Positions 1 through 13,800 of a stretch of DNA of 64,000 bases are shown piece by piece (positions within the stretch are counted from its first letter, which is position 1; each line of letters starts with the position of its first letter). The notes beneath the pieces are model-generated. The model did not search any database and was not told the origin of the DNA. It worked only from the letters and a program-made list of their open reading frames with translations. The stretch is taken from positions 36,433,939 to 36,497,938 of the forward strand of contig OU744733.1 of assembly GCA_916613615.1 (NCBI GenBank). Direction: 5' to 3'. This DNA is from Steromphala cineraria. Its lineage: Eukaryota > Mollusca > Gastropoda > Trochida > Trochidae. Both the position numbers and the translations under genes were made by a program.

Positions 1-169
1 AATCAGATTTTAAGAAATCATAAAAAAATAAATATCAAAGACTGTCACTTTATTTATATTTATATTTATATTAATTTACATATACAAGTTAAGTTTTAAC
101 TTCTGCTCTGAAGGATATATGTATATGTTACAACTCATATTTGCTTTTATGATTTTGCTCACAAAATAC

Positions 170-254
170 CTTCAGCATGAAGCCCATTGGCAAACCTGTC
201 CCGAATTGTTTTGATCCTCCCACCAACTCTATGTCGTACTTCTAATATCGTTAC
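170..254 (-). CDS. LAAO-like gene (left copy), coding exon 2
   Basis: 85-nt exon, acceptor TAACAG|GTAACG, donor GCTGAAG|GTATTT. Reads VTILEVRHRVGGRIKTI and onward in frame with exon 1. Confidence 0.85.
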
Positions 255-2107
255 CTGTTACAACATAAATGAAAAACTCAAAACGAATGTTAAGGACCGT
301 CACACATTTAATAAGATTACATCATGTTGGTCATTTTGTAATTTAGAATAATTCAATATTTCAACATCATTAGGATCATTTTGTAATTTCAAATATTTCA
401 ACATCATTTGGGATATTTTGTACCATGGACAATTTCAATACTTCAACATCAATCGAATATTTAAAAATAGCTTTGCATCACCTGAAACGTCTTGTACTAT
501 AGAATATTTTAATACTTCAACATCATTTGGATCATTTTGTACTATAGACAATTTCAATACCTTAACATCACGTGGAACATCTTGTTCTAGAAAATATTTC
601 AAATACTTTAGCATCACTTGTACTAGAGAATATTTCAATACTTCAACATCAATCAAATAATCAAAAATACTTTAGCATCACTTGGAACATCTTGTACTTT
701 ATAGAGAATACTAAACGACGTCCGGTTTAATAACTTTTTTATTAAATGAGTGAATGGTTTGGTATTAAACGAACGAAAGCGTGTTAAATACCTATACCAT
801 TTACGAGTTTCATAGAAATGTTATTAAACGGGACAGAGTTTAGTATTTCATTTATTACTAGTTTAAAAACATCGTCGAAAAGATATTGGTGATATTGGTG
901 ATATGCGTGATATTGGTGATATTGGTGATATTGCTGAAAAGATATTGCTGAAAAGATATTGCTGACATGACCTTCGCGGCCGGTGGCTTACATTATGATG
1001 TCATACTAAACTATTATGCGGCAGTATTGCCTCACATAATTCGGTCAGCTCGCGATGTTATGACACATATGGTGGATTTATCATTCAGCGATATCTTCAA
1101 CGGGAGAGTAATAAAGATAATTTCAATACTTTAGCATCATTACGGATCATTTTGTACTATAGAATATTTTAATATTTCAACATCATTTGGTTAATTTTGT
1201 ACTATAAAAAATTTCAATACTTCAACATCAATGAAACATTTAAAAATACTTTAGCATCAATTGGATAGTTGTTCTATAGAATATTTCAATACTTTAGCAT
1301 CACTTGAAACATCTGATATATAGAATATTTCAATACTTCAGCACCATTAGGATCATCTTGTACCTTAGAATATTCCAATTTTCCCCAATCTTTTTGTGGT
1401 TCGTTTTTGTATTTTAGAATATTTTACTATCTCAACATCATTTGTGTTTTTTGTATTTTTGAATATTTTGATACATCAACATCATTTGGATCATCTTGTT
1501 ATTAAGAATATTAAAATATTTCAGTAGGGATTGGATCATCTTGTACTTTAGAATGTTTTAATATTTCAACATCATTCGGTTATCTCATACTATAGAATAT
1601 TTCAATATTTCAACATCATTTGAGCATTTTGTACTTGTTAATCGGGGTGGTTCTAAACCTCTCTTTGTTGAGTATAATTCGAACTCTATTATCAATTGAA
1701 ATAGCTAATTAAAAACGCGTTATGTTACAGAGTCCACTTTTACTTTAGGGTAGGTCAAACATTGAAAAGTTTAATTTATTTTTAACCATACCATGCTATA
1801 TCAGTCCCTTAAAACGACTACCTCATCTTCTCTTATCCTGTTCCTAGGAATAAACTACCTTGTGTCCTGATTGTGCCAACTCATAAGCCGCTGAAAGTCC
1901 AGCCATTCCAGCACCAACAACGATAACTTCCTTCTGGTGTTGAGTTGGCTTCTGATAGTATTGTTTCTCAGGCAAGTTGGCTTCCTTTGCATAGGCATAG
2001 CCCAACCCTCCTCCTGTGACGTCATCGAAAAACGGCTTCAGAGATAAGTCCTGTTGCAGTATGCCATTGTTAGGACTTCCTTTATCGTTGCTTTCAGTCA
2101 ACGCCAT
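170..2107 (-). CDS. L-amino-acid-oxidase-like gene, left tandem copy (partial, cut by window start)
   Basis: Only coding exons 1 (2107-1859) and 2 (254-170) are inside the window; exon 3 onward lies left of position 1. Exon 1 gives 83 residues, including VVGAGMAGLSAAYEL. Exon 2 gives VTILEVRHRVGGRIKTI and onward. Exon boundaries, phases and the sequence around the ATG (CCAGAATGG) match the right copy, so this is a tandem paralogue. Exon 2 differs from its partner at roughly 10 of 85 positions, with R/Q, I/V and N/D changes. The intron between them is filled by degenerate 52-bp repeats. Whether the copy is intact cannot be told from this window. The upstream TTG-initiated extension to 2137 is not a credible start. 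Confidence 0.82.
708..847. mobile_element. Short TIR element, family E, inserted in the intron repeat
   Basis: Ends are inverted: ATACTAAACGACGTCCGGTT at the left, and AACGGGACAGAGTTTAGTAT at the right. About 140 bp, no coding capacity. A relative with the same terminal motif lies at about 51075-51214. Confidence 0.6.
885..960. repeat. Short GATATTGGT-type tandem repeat
   Basis: Repeated GATATTGGTGATATTGGTGA and GATATTGCTGAAAA units inside the left LAAO intron 1. Confidence 0.6.
1859..2107 (-). CDS. LAAO-like gene (left copy), coding exon 1
   Basis: 83 codons from ATG 2107 to donor CACAAG|GTAGTT. Rossmann GAGMAG motif at residues 65-70. One codon shorter than the right copy, which has an extra residue in the Lys/Ser-rich start. 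Confidence 0.85.
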
Positions 2108-2239
2108 TCTGGATAATTCATCCGAAACTTTTTTCAAAAATAATCATTGGTTTTAAATAAATTATTATCATATTATATAAGTATTTTAAAATCATTGATT
2201 GAAAAAATATTAATATTCGATTATTATTTTTAACAAAAC

Positions 2240-2845
2240 CAAACACCATAAAACATCAACAACAACAAGCAACAACCACAACATCAAACATCAATAACAT
2301 TAAAGTGACACAGAGTATCTTTCTTAAAATTTTATTTGGTTTTGATAATCTACAAAATATCTAATATGCTGATTGAAAATCATATCTCATCACTGGACTT
2401 GCAAATATATTCATTTATGCATAATATCTCTAAACTGCTTGATTTTATGGAAACATCAAGAAAACATCTCAATTTAATATTTGAAATTATGCATCCAATT
2501 AATCTACCTATTAGTTACAATACCAAATAAACACTTTCGAATCGAATATATCTTCCTGTCAGCTTAAGGTTTCAAAGTTACATTTGGCGACTTTGCGCGC
2601 GCCACTCGAGCCACATTGTCCGGTTTTCGATAACATTTTTTCGCTCTAATGTACTGATTGACCTTTAACTTGTTATTTTCAGTAATGTAATGTAATAACA
2701 TCGATTACAAAATTTTACATATGTGATCCTATCAACATACTCTGTGTCTCTTTAAGAACAACCAACAACCACAACATCTAACATCACCAACATCTAACAT
2801 CAACAACATCTAACATCACCAACATCTAACAAAATAACCAACATC
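2240..2845. repeat. CAACA-rich simple repeat split by a family-B MITE
   Basis: Low-complexity CAACAACCACAACATCTAAC-type sequence at 2240-2299 and 2756-2845. The MITE at 2300-2755 interrupts it. A comparable CAACAACCAACAC tract precedes the right gene copy at 15930-16195. Confidence 0.65.
2300..2755. mobile_element. Family-B MITE (456 bp, TIR TTAAAGTGACACAGAGTA)
   Basis: Left end TTAAAGTGACACAGAGTA is inverted at the right as TACTCTGTGTCTCTTTAA. An inverted, left-truncated relative is at 22198-22598. The interior contains the motif GCGCGCCACTCGAGCC and a GATCGAAA-CCGGACA-type core (reverse strand) shared with family F. TTAA at both outer ends may be the target duplication. Confidence 0.75.
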
Positions 2846-5689
2846 AAGAATAACCTCATTCGATCGTTGATATTGATCCACATATTCTCGGCTAAAATAT
2901 ATTTATTGCTGCACTTGCCTTAAGGCAATAACCAGACTTCTGAAATTGTGAAAGGTCTTTTGATAGTTGAAAAGCCTTGTCATTGTTGAGAAGTTCATAT
3001 CCAGAAGAAATAATAGATATGAGAAATAAGTTCCATAATTCCCACTATTCTCACACCTAGACTAAGATGATTTTGAATCAAAACCTGTGCCAAACGATAA
3101 CATGATAGATTACCCATTATTCATTGTATTATCCATCTGTAACATTGTTGAATCATTTAATACATCTTTTGTTTATTTGAGACTGATTTTGAGCCGTTTT
3201 TGGAAATACATTATTTAGAAAAAATCCAAAGCACAATACACTATAGATCATGTAGTACCTTTAACCAAAGGCACTCATTGTTTCAAATTTTGTTGATAAA
3301 TTTTACATGGAACAAAGGTAATAATAAAGTTTCAACAAAGTGTGGGAAATGGAAACGTCGTCGTTCTTTGAATTGAACCGAAGATTAATGATTCACAGGA
3401 GTCAGGCAGAAAAACATTCATCATCGTCATATTGCGCCCTGTAGTTTTGTTCCTACAGGCCCCTCCCTCCAAAAGAGCTTAAAAAGTGTACATGAAGGGG
3501 TTGGCAGCAAAACCCGGAATCTCTACATTGCGGTCACATTTGTTTATATTCTTGCTAAAATGATAAAGATTACTTACAACATCCCTGATTTGGGTAAAGA
3601 AAGTCCCGCAAAGTGGATTATTGACCATAAAGGTCAGTTATCGCCCCTGTTTTTGATGGCTTCAGTGAAGACAACCGTATGATGTGGCGTTTTAAAATCA
3701 ATATCTATAACCTAAGAAACTTCAGTAAAAAGTCAAAAATTTGTCGAAAGTTGAAAATATCCTGACTAAGAATTGCTTACAGTTGGAAAAATGTAAATTT
3801 TGCACATCGTCTATGCCACAACACAACAAATTCGGTACACAAGGATCTGGTTATTTTGACTTTCTGAAGAATTTCAGAAGCAAATCATAACTCTAACAAC
3901 GGCTCTGAATTTCAACTGAAACAGATTATTGACCATAAAGGGAAACCTTCATGTGTAGCTTGAATTCACCTGCAGAACGCCACATGGCTCATTACCCTGC
4001 CTTTTTAAAGTGAAGAAGCTGTTAACGCCTATCTAACACTTTATTTCAAGTCAAATAAAACATCAACGGTATGTATTAAATCAACGTCTACGTCAACGTC
4101 ACAATACACCTTAGACACACCAACTGGCATTGTACTGCAGAAAGAGTGGGGACGAATGCACTAAAGGGACTCAATCATCTTGTCAATTTTTTTCCAAAGT
4201 GATTATAAGCAAGAAATCTTGCAGGAATTCATAAAACTGACATATTAATATTAACGATAATCTTTAGAGTATTTTCACTGGCTCATCAGTTCAGAAGTTG
4301 ATATTTCTGATACAGCTGAGTATCAATTGCTTATTAAAACAAGTTAGATATGACAACATCATTCTTGAAAAATGAACTTTTTACTAATACAACGTTACAT
4401 CAACTTACCGTATCGCATTGATTATATTCACATTACAGCAAACTGTCATTTCAGTTTTCTTTACACCTGCCTGTTCACATTTGCCGTGACCCCTTCTTCT
4501 TACTGACTTATAAAGAAGATTAAACATATTATTAACTACAAGATTTATCAATTAGATATCAATGATAAATGCGTTATCATGCATGAGCAAATTTAAAAGT
4601 TAATATGTATATATATATATATCATATTGCACACACATTTGTTAATAACATTCTTCATACTTTCAACAATAAATTCACAGGCAACAGCTTTAAACACATT
4701 TTGATAATTTTAATTAATTGACAACTAATAAAGTGCTTAAAATCCCGGCCAAATATTTTTAGAAGCAATTAATAATGTTTTATCTCTTTATGCACGTTTT
4801 CGGACTCAATTCTATATCTGTTACACAGTGTTGCATAAATCTCTGCAACAGGAATTTTAATACTGATCTGGTTTAAACGTGTTTAATTAAATCAGGATCT
4901 AAATGTATAAGGGTAACAATACCCCTCCCCTAAACAATAACCTCAAGGACAGACAAGCACCACAATTTCCGTCATACAGAAACTCTATGCGGAAGTGACT
5001 CTAAATGGCCAAATTCAAAACAGCGTTTTCAAAATGTTGTGTATTTAACAATCAACATGCATGAAGAGATTGAATTTCAAATTTCTGCCGAGTCACGTCT
5101 AGGGTTTCTGGCTGGCAATGATACTGATCGTATGTTCAATCACAAAATGAACCGAGGACACGACAGCATGGCGGCTGTCCGCCCTTAAGCCTATTTTCAG
5201 GGGAAGGGGGTATTGCTATCTATGTTGTTTATCGTATTGATTATTTTCCTGTAAGTAAATGTTCCACGGGTTATATTAGTGTCATCATTCAGTATAAGAT
5301 ATGAAAATGATTGTTCTTCATCTGCTAACAAAATCATATCCTTTGGTACAGTATTGATTGAATGAGTCCAACTCAAACGAACATCATATAACATGATATT
5401 TACATTGAGTTAAACAGTTATTAAATAAACATTTGCTTAGCAGCTGCATGTGGTGTAAATAAACACGAAAGTAAAATATGTAAAAGCAAAACGGATTGTC
5501 TTTGAACCTATACAAATGTAAGACCATTGTGTGTGAGTAATGCAGTCCATACAAATTATTTTTTTCTTGTAAAGACTCGTCGGAATTTGAAATTATGGAG
5601 GTGGGGAATATATATTAACTATCATATAAAAGAGGGAGAATGTACAGCAGATTCAGGTTGTGACGTCATCAATGAGGTAATAAGACGTT
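2846..5689. other. Intergenic sequence without recognisable gene
   Basis: No coding frame with gene-like composition. The segment around 4400-4750 resembles 25370-25700 (shared CATTGATTATATTC-like, TGTCATT and ACACCT blocks in the same order), consistent with an old duplication that includes flanking DNA of the LAAO pair. A short AT microsatellite lies at 4606-4622. Confidence 0.5.
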
Positions 5690-6345
5690 ATTGTGTTTGA
5701 TAAGGATTTTTTTGTGATGTTATAACTCTTGATCTTGACCTTTGACCTTGAAAGTGAACATGTCAAAATAACTCCCCGAGGTGTAAACAGTAACACATGT
5801 ATATGAGTAATAAAAAGCTTAATGGGAAAAGACTAGTACCCAAATTTAGTGTACATTGCAATAACTCATATCTCGTGACCTTGATGACATTAAAGGTCAC
5901 ACAACCATTGAACACATTTCATTGAGTATAACATCAATGTAATGAATTAAAGTGTTAACAGTTAAAAGAATCCATTTTCTCAATACATATTGAAGTTGTG
6001 ACCTTGCTGTGATCTTGACGTTTGACAGTTCGTATCATAAACCTTTGCAACATTTTCTACTTTTCAAGAGGTACTATATATACGAAATTTGAGTTTCATA
6101 GCACAAAAACTTTTTAAGTTATTGTGTTAACAAGGAATTTTGTAGTGATTTTATAACTCGTGACCTTGACCTTTGACCTTGAAAGTGAACATGTATTAAT
6201 AATTCCTCGAGGTGTAAACACTTACACATGTTCATGAGTTCTCAAATGCTTAATGGGATAAAGTTATGCCCAAATAAGGTGTACATTGCAATAACACATC
6301 TCATGACCTTGACCTTTAAGGTCACACAATCACTGAGCATAACAA
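5690..6345. repeat. Two-copy ~425-bp repeat rich in TGACCTTGACCTTTGACCTT
   Basis: The stretch TTATAACTC-TTGATCTTGACCTTTGACCT at about 5722 recurs at about 6147, followed in both by the same order of motifs: GAGGTGTAAACA, ACACATGT, GCTTAATGGGA, GTGTACATTGCAATAAC and AGGTCACACAA. A related dispersed unit with the same TGACCTTGAA and AGGTTATGGTCACTC motifs lies at 16450-16680. Confidence 0.7.
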
Positions 6346-7397
6346 TAATGTGAAGGAGTGAAGAAAATTTCACCTTACACAGGAACATTGAGATGGATGT
6401 ATTTGACAGAAATAATCGACAACAAATGATGGGTGTATCTTTATTTCATTATAAAGGTAAATATATAAAATAATATAAAAAAATAAGCTATAAGAAAATG
6501 GTATAAAATTATCTTCAACAAGCGTAGAATAATAATGATAAAATTCATATTTCATAATTTGGCAAAATAATGATTAACATTGAATTGTAAATCAAGATAA
6601 AAAATCATATAGACATTCCATACTTATCGTTTTAAAGACAACTTCACTTTTTCTAAAAATGTAACTTTTGAGGTAAACACGACTATTTTGAGATAAAAAG
6701 AATACATCATTTAAAGTAAGCGCTCTAAATACATGCTCGACTAAATATAATATGGTTGAAAGCCTCTTTTGTCATAATAACTGTTTACTTATTCCTTTTT
6801 TGCAAGGTAAATTTCTACAAGTCTGTATAAGTACAACTCACAAGTAAAAGTTCATAAAACCGCCTAAATATTAAAATATTGAATTTGAATCTTTGTACTA
6901 CTCAAAAAATTTTTACAAAGCAAAGCTTTCAAAACGCCGATGAACAGCTTTAATTCGCATCGTTTTGTATTTTGAATAATGAAAGTGCAAAATTTTGTCA
7001 AATTTTAAGCAACTGAAAATATAATTATTTTTTCTTCAAACTTGATTAGAAAATATTTATGCATTAATTTTTAATATTAACAGGAATGTCCCCACAATTT
7101 TGGCTTCCACTAAAACACGATAAAACCGTCCAATAACGCCTATTATGGACAAACAATATGAGCATTATCCTGTCACGGTAAACATAAACTTCTTTTCATC
7201 ACAAACAAGCTTATATTAACAAATAAAAGCTAATAAAGCATGCGGATTAAGCATTATTCATTCATACTATATCTTCAATATGTCAAATCTGTTAAAATGA
7301 AGTTCAATTTAGTCAAATCGACTATTATTCAATCAATGCGTACTACGATTAAATTTCGTCTTCTGCAGTTGAATCAGTTTAATCGATTTTCTGCCAT
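6346..7397. other. A+T-rich spacer downstream of the right LAAO stop
   Basis: No gene, RNA or strong repeat is recognised. It should contain the 3' untranslated region and poly(A) site of the minus-strand LAAO gene, but no unambiguous signal could be assigned. Confidence 0.4.
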
Positions 7398-7849
7398 CTA
7401 CTTTTTTGTTAGCATAGATTTAGCACATTTGCGACCCTTCGGGTAGTTATTTTCATTGTGAGCATAAAACTGATACGCCGCCCTTAAGGCAGACTCTATC
7501 GCACCCTGAATCCACCCGTTTGACCAAGACAGCGCTTCTCCTGCCAGATACAGAGGGTGTTCCGACTTCTGCAACAGCTTCAAGCTGTCATTGTACTGGT
7601 TTGGACGCAGGAAGCAGAATGCACCTTGGGCTGTTGGTTCGTCGTACCAGGCCTCGACAGCCCCAACCTCAAACTCTTCCCTAATCTCAGGATGGATTTG
7701 AGCAATCTGCTTGACGGCGTTTTCTATAGCCTCAGTCTCTGTCTGAGCCCCGAATATCTGAGCCTCCTGTTGCCACGTGTATATCACAAGAATTCCTCGT
7801 TCGTCTGCAGAAATGTTGGATTGTGGCCAGTCTGGGTAATGCAGTTGCC
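7398..7849 (-). CDS. LAAO-like gene (right copy), terminal coding exon 7
   Basis: Residues 422-571 and the TAG stop at 7400-7398. Acceptor TTACAG|GGCAAC. It carries GILVIYTW, AWYDEPTAQGAF and the C-terminal AGEALSWSNGW-IQGAIESALRAA block that closes over the flavin. The last residues are basic, with no membrane anchor or peroxisomal SKL-type end. No clear poly(A) signal was assigned downstream. Confidence 0.9.
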
Positions 7850-10800
7850 CTGTAAGTAGAAAAGCAGTACATCATCATGGTTGTACGTTATCTTTGTTTG
7901 TAAGACAAGTAAACTTATGACACGATGACATTATTTTAGAATAAATATATTTGCTACTTTTGTCTTATGGAACCTCACTTTTCCGTTGTTATAAGAATAA
8001 TATTATCAAGTAAATAATTTTATGTATACAGTAGAACTCGGATATAACGAACTCCAAGGGACCAGAGAATTTTACTTCGCTATATCCGGCGTTTGGACGC
8101 CATGCATAGGGCTTTTGACGGGACTTAAAAATTGTTTACTTTATCCGAGTTCTACTGTACTGTCTTTAGATGAAACCTCCCTTTTTCGTTGTTGTTAGAA
8201 TAATATTGTCAAGTAAATAATTATATGTGTATCCTGTCTTTAGATACTCCCTGTACACCCAAGGCTTACTGATACTCTGAAATACTAACTACCGTGCAAA
8301 AGGAATTGTAACACTCATGTAAAATATAAACTGTATAAGTGTATTGGTGAACAAAGTTTTATATACTGGCACGAATCATGAAAATTTGTGATAAATGGAA
8401 TTCATCATTAAACTACTATTGCAATTAAAACAATAAAAACTTTGGACTCCATGAGTTCTAAGAACAACAGAGACATGAATTCCCACGAGGCAGACACAAT
8501 AAAAAAGTAAAGTTCATCAATATCTCGTATGGACATCTATGCTATCAGTTATTACCCTTCACTTTTGACCTGGATGATACTGCATCAAGAAGACAACAGT
8601 CCACTGCTTACCTATTGGCAGGTTTGTCTTGGAGAAACCTCCCTGAAGATTGTTGTCCTTCTGCCAGAAGCGAGTCCTGCACTGGAGAAGTATCTTGGTT
8701 GACGCCTCGTAGGTTATCCCTTCTATGGCCTGCAGTCTCTCTCTCCCTAGACCCTTGATGTCCATCATCCTCATCGTGGTTAGGGGTGTGGTCAGGATCA
8801 CTGCATCTCCTGTAAAACTCACCAATTCTTTGGAGGTCGCGTTTCTTCCTGATACTCTCACTTTCTTGTCTCCCTCTTCTTCCAGCTGAATGAATAACGT
8901 TTTTCTTAGACGTGATTTGACTACAATCTGTCCAAAAGCACCTTGTTCTTGTCCGCTACGTCTTATATCTCAAACTGAGCATTATAAAAAAGCGATCCTC
9001 CCACACTTAATAAGATTACAATCGGATTTCTCAGATATTTAAAAAAAAATATATGCATCCTCGATCCTTCTACACTCTATTTTAAATATGAATGTAATTT
9101 GCCATCCTCCGTAAATTGCAACTTGTAGATTGATGAATAAAACAAGGAAATTTATATGCATCTTCAGCACGTATTCACTAAATATTTAAGACGCATGTAA
9201 TAAACGATCACCCTATACAGAACATTTAGGCATTGTGGGAAATGGTGTATTTATAAAAGACACTGTATGTTATGATCAGTATGATCTTGTACACACCTCT
9301 TGGATGCTGTCCACCTTTATCCCATAACGGATGCTCTTTTCCAGACATACCGCCTTGTTCCATCCAGCCTTATTCTTGGGCATGAATGCAGAGGCCAAAG
9401 AGTCCATGCCATCAACAGGGGTTGAGAGAGGGTCCTCCCACCATTTGCCAAGGGAGTCCCTGAGAAACTCCACAAGACTTGAGTCCATCATGGGCATGTA
9501 GTTCTTCACTCGGTAGGCTTCAATGGCGACATCAGGCCAGGGTCGGAACTTCCCCTGCTCGTCGTCTTGGTGCAGGTCGCACTGGAGAAACTCAAGGACG
9601 GATACCTTGCTCCACTTCTCTGCCCAACTCTCCCAGCCTGTTGTGCTGCTGTCCTTGATTAGTTCATCTATCACAGGTTTCATGGTCCAGGTGAAGTAGT
9701 CATCTGAAAAAAGGTGATAATGTTACTTGCTGATATGGCGCAACATTTTATCTTAAAAATGAACAGATACTTTTGCCAGGTAAAATGGTTCAATTGCACA
9801 TTTTGAATTTAAATGTCTGAGACTCCATGACTCAATTGTTGTTAACATCATTTTAACAAGTTGTTTCAAGAGTAGGGCGTCATTTGTTCACCGTTAAATT
9901 TTTCATCAAAGTGGTAATTATGTACAATTTCACTTTAACGTGTCTCCTCTCTCTAATAATTCGCTTGGGTAAGCACAAATTCATACTTCTCTCATGAAAT
10001 TACTATGACATGTACTATGACTACTATGATTGCTATGACGACCTCGAGTATTAATCAATTCAATCGGTCACAGATGTGCTAAAGCATTTTTTTATCAAGC
10101 TTGAATCGGCCACATATGTGTGTCTATAAAACCTATGGCATAAACATACAGGTCTGGAATAACAGTATAACCAAACGTTAATTGGATTCATTTCGCAATT
10201 GCGAGTTGTCATCACAAATGTTCCTGCACATATTAAATGTTAAAATGTAAATGGCCTGAAATTAAAAAATATTATCGAAGAAATTGAAAGAATTCATCTG
10301 CTCAGCAATCATATGTAAATATAGACAACTCTGACCAGACAACCATTGTGTACATACATATGTTTTCACCAGATAACTTAAGCTCTTATAAAGATGTAAA
10401 CAAAGAAGTCATAATGAAAAACCCTCTTTAGAAGTGTCTGCCTTACTTACTGCATTTTCAAACAAATGATCTGCCTTTGTTTAAATTCAATCTTATGCCA
10501 TATTTCGATTTATATCCTTTTAAAATTAATGTGATTATCAATTTCAAACCAATTAATCTTCAATCGCACCTCTCACAAAGTCGCTCTTTGGAAGCTCATT
10601 TGCGATTTAAAGGACCCAATCGCAGATTTCGGCTTTTGTTTTAGAGGTCTCTTGTTTTCTCGTTATAACCTCCCAGGAGGTTTTAAATGAGGAAATCATG
10701 ATCAGGGCATCATATTCATATGCAAGACGTACTCTGAGGTTTGAAGGTTTTTATATTTCGAAGTCGAAGGTTCATATTTCAATGGGTGACTCAACCAAAA

Positions 10801-13800
10801 TGTGAGTTGAAAGTCTTTTGAAAAAAACCTCCGAAGTTGCATGCTTCCAAGTTGGAATCGAACCCTCAACCCTCTGAAGCGTAAGCAAACACTGTAAATA
10901 CTATTCTAACGGGTCAAACAGTTGTAGGTTATGTCAAACAATCTATTGATTTCAGATTTCATTTTTTTTCAGTTCTAACGGGTCAAACAGTTGTAGACTA
11001 TGTCAAACAATTTATTGATTTCAGATTTTATTTTTTTTCGGTCCTAAAGCATTTTGACTTTCAATTGCATCCTGTATATATATGCATGGATATCTATGTT
11101 ATTACACCGTGTTCCTTATTTTCCTTAATTTTAGGATCCAAATTTGATATCAACCACGTGACTCGTCCTTTGCCATTAGTAAAACCTTACGCTTCGAAAA
11201 TGCTTTGCTGTGGCAATTACAAAAAGTCGATTGAACACACTGCTTGTTTTTAAGGAGTATTTTAAGAAATAAAGCGAAATTTTGAAATAATGAATGTTAA
11301 AACAAATACGACAACATTAATCCTTAACATTTGTTGGTTGGTTTTAATTTTTTTTTGATCAGTCTATAAATAAGATTACAAATACGGGTTGATAATCAAC
11401 TTTGAATTACGATAGCTAGATAGAAGTTAGATCAAACACCCGACCTTCGCTTTCGGTCTTACTTTCACCTCAACTTTGTTCCCTAGCATAACCTTGCGTT
11501 TTAACCCTAACATAGTTACCTCTGGGACAATTGCGATATGATCATCAAGTTCATGGGGTGTATGCTAAGGCGTCTGTTGGCAAAATTCGGCAAGGCTTAA
11601 CCTTGCGTTTGAAGGTAGACTTACATGTTTCTGTTGATTTAAACATATTTATTCAAAAGATGGAATTGGGTATTCCAACTTGAAAACATCTCCTGTGTAA
11701 AGTGCTTATGAGGTACACACAATAACATATCAAAGATACAGTGAAAATACGGATAAAAAGTAGAAATCAAAATTATTTGAAAGCTTAAAGAAGAAATATT
11801 TCCAATTGTCAATGTTTTCTGATAATGATACATATCTATGAACTTCACGAAAGATCTTAATATTGTCAGTGTAAGAAAGATCTGCACTGTCATCTTATAA
11901 TAAGTCCAAATTTGCATTTGCTGCAAATAAATGTGATGAATATAATATGATAGAAGCTATGTACCAGTGCATTCTTTCCTTCTCATAAGCAAACTTCCTT
12001 TTTTACTGTTTACTGGCAGCAAATAATTGCAGCACAAAGCATTTAAACATTTCAGCCAATGAAAATAATTCTTGCATTGAAAGGGTGGTTCATATCACAG
12101 AGACCTTTGTTGACAAAATCTTCACTATCGAACAGTATCATTGGCTGCACAACTAGTATTGCCTCCAATCGGGTATCTCCCTTAATAGCCCGCAAACCGG
12201 ACTTACGAACTAGAAACCTTACCTATTCCATTGATTTTGTACTTGCACTTCATGGCTTTAGATAATTTACTGTCCCAACCTGGCCAATACTTGGTGCAGT
12301 AAAAGTCAGCATTGGAATCGGCGTCCCAGTCTAAAAAAAGATACAAAACCAGTTTAGTTAGTAAATATAAATGTCCCTCACAGAAGAAACTTTAATATTA
12401 TTATTATTTTAAAAACTTATATCGTCAAAGGTTTGGAAACTTGCCATTCAACGAATTGAGAATGCGGGAAATCCAGCCCAAAAATATATCGTAGGTTTGG
12501 TTTTTTAAGAGTTTACACTATTACTCAGAGTTGTAAAGTCGATTCTTGCCCAAAGGCAATATACGGTGACATGGTTGACATTCATTCTCTATTACACATG
12601 GCTTAATGTTAAGATTCACTATACCATAACCTGGGACTTTTCATCAGGAAAATTTACTTCGTCGATTTGACCTACGATCCATTTAAAGGGCAGTAGCACG
12701 TTTTTAAGGGGAATATAAGGTAATGTCAAGAAAATGAAAAGTAATGGTTCCAGTTGAAAGACAATGTATTTTAAACTAAAAGGAGCAGTAATAATTCAAA
12801 TATATAACTTAAATTTTAGCCATGTGATTGCTTTCTCTTACACAAAATGAATTAAAGGTGTTCACACAAAATGGCTGCCAATGGATTTTATGTGAAGCTT
12901 CATACTTTGTCCTCTGACTATGGATGATTGGCTTGTGTAGTGAGATTTTTGACACTGTCAAAATAATACATTTCGCATGAACTTACAATTATCATTGGAA
13001 ATTTAAAAATATAAAATTTTCAAAAAACGTGCTACTGCCCCTTTAAAGAGCCACTCCGTGAGTTGTCGGAGGTCATATTTACAAACTTTACAAATAGTCT
13101 TATGTGATCAAGAAGTGTCAACTCTTGCAGGAAAGTATCATTTCAAAGCTAATCGACGTCGTATAGTGACAACAGGAAGGTATGAAGTCACGATGATGAT
13201 CGAAAACCGGACAATGACGCGCGTCAATCACTCATTTGGGAACTTATCTAAAGCAGTCAGAATGACAGTTATGAGACTAGGTGATTATTTTTGATAGGTT
13301 TTTAATTATTTTTAATGTAACATTGACCTGTGAATGTGTCTTCTACGAATATATCTAACTGTTTCAAGATTTTATTGAAAACATATATTTATCATTTAAT
13401 TGCCATTTGACGAATTAATATGTGAGATATTTTAAATTTATTTCATGAATTAGGCTATTAACTTTACTGGATCAAAGCGAAACAATTTGTGATGAAATTC
13501 ACGAAGGGACTCTTTTAAAAAACTCGAACAGCACACTATGGTCATATGATAAAGACATTGAGTAGAGAACATAAGGTCATATTTCATAGATCATAACCTA
13601 ACAAGTTCAAACTGCAGACCGTGTGAATCATTGAACTTGTTAATTGGGATAACTGGTATAAAAGAAAGTACACACTTCAGTGGGTTTTTGACGTCGTACC
13701 CTAAACTAACATTAAAAGTATATATCATCATTCAAAGTATACAAAGGTCTTTTTGATTTATTATTAAAAATCAAATATTTAATCAAACTATTTTTCAAAA

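Larger units (their letters stand above)
317..1635. repeat. Degenerate ~52-bp tandem repeat filling intron 1 of the left LAAO copy
   Basis: Units resemble CTTCAACATCATTTGGATCA followed by TTTTGTACTATAGAATATTT. Visible in two blocks (317-705 and 1110-1635), interrupted by family-E element 708-847 and a non-repeat stretch. Related units recur at the same place in the right copy (14960-15000 and 15270-15365), so the array predates or accompanied the gene duplication. The short reading frames inside it on both strands are not genes. Confidence 0.75.

Noticed and set aside
418..660. Small frames on both strands of the intron repeat
   Set aside because: Consist only of the 52-bp repeat translated; no start context, splice support or protein-like composition.
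2108..2137. N-terminal extension of the left LAAO copy
   Set aside because: Would start on TTG and is not conserved in frame in the right copy. ATG 2107 has the matching context in both copies.
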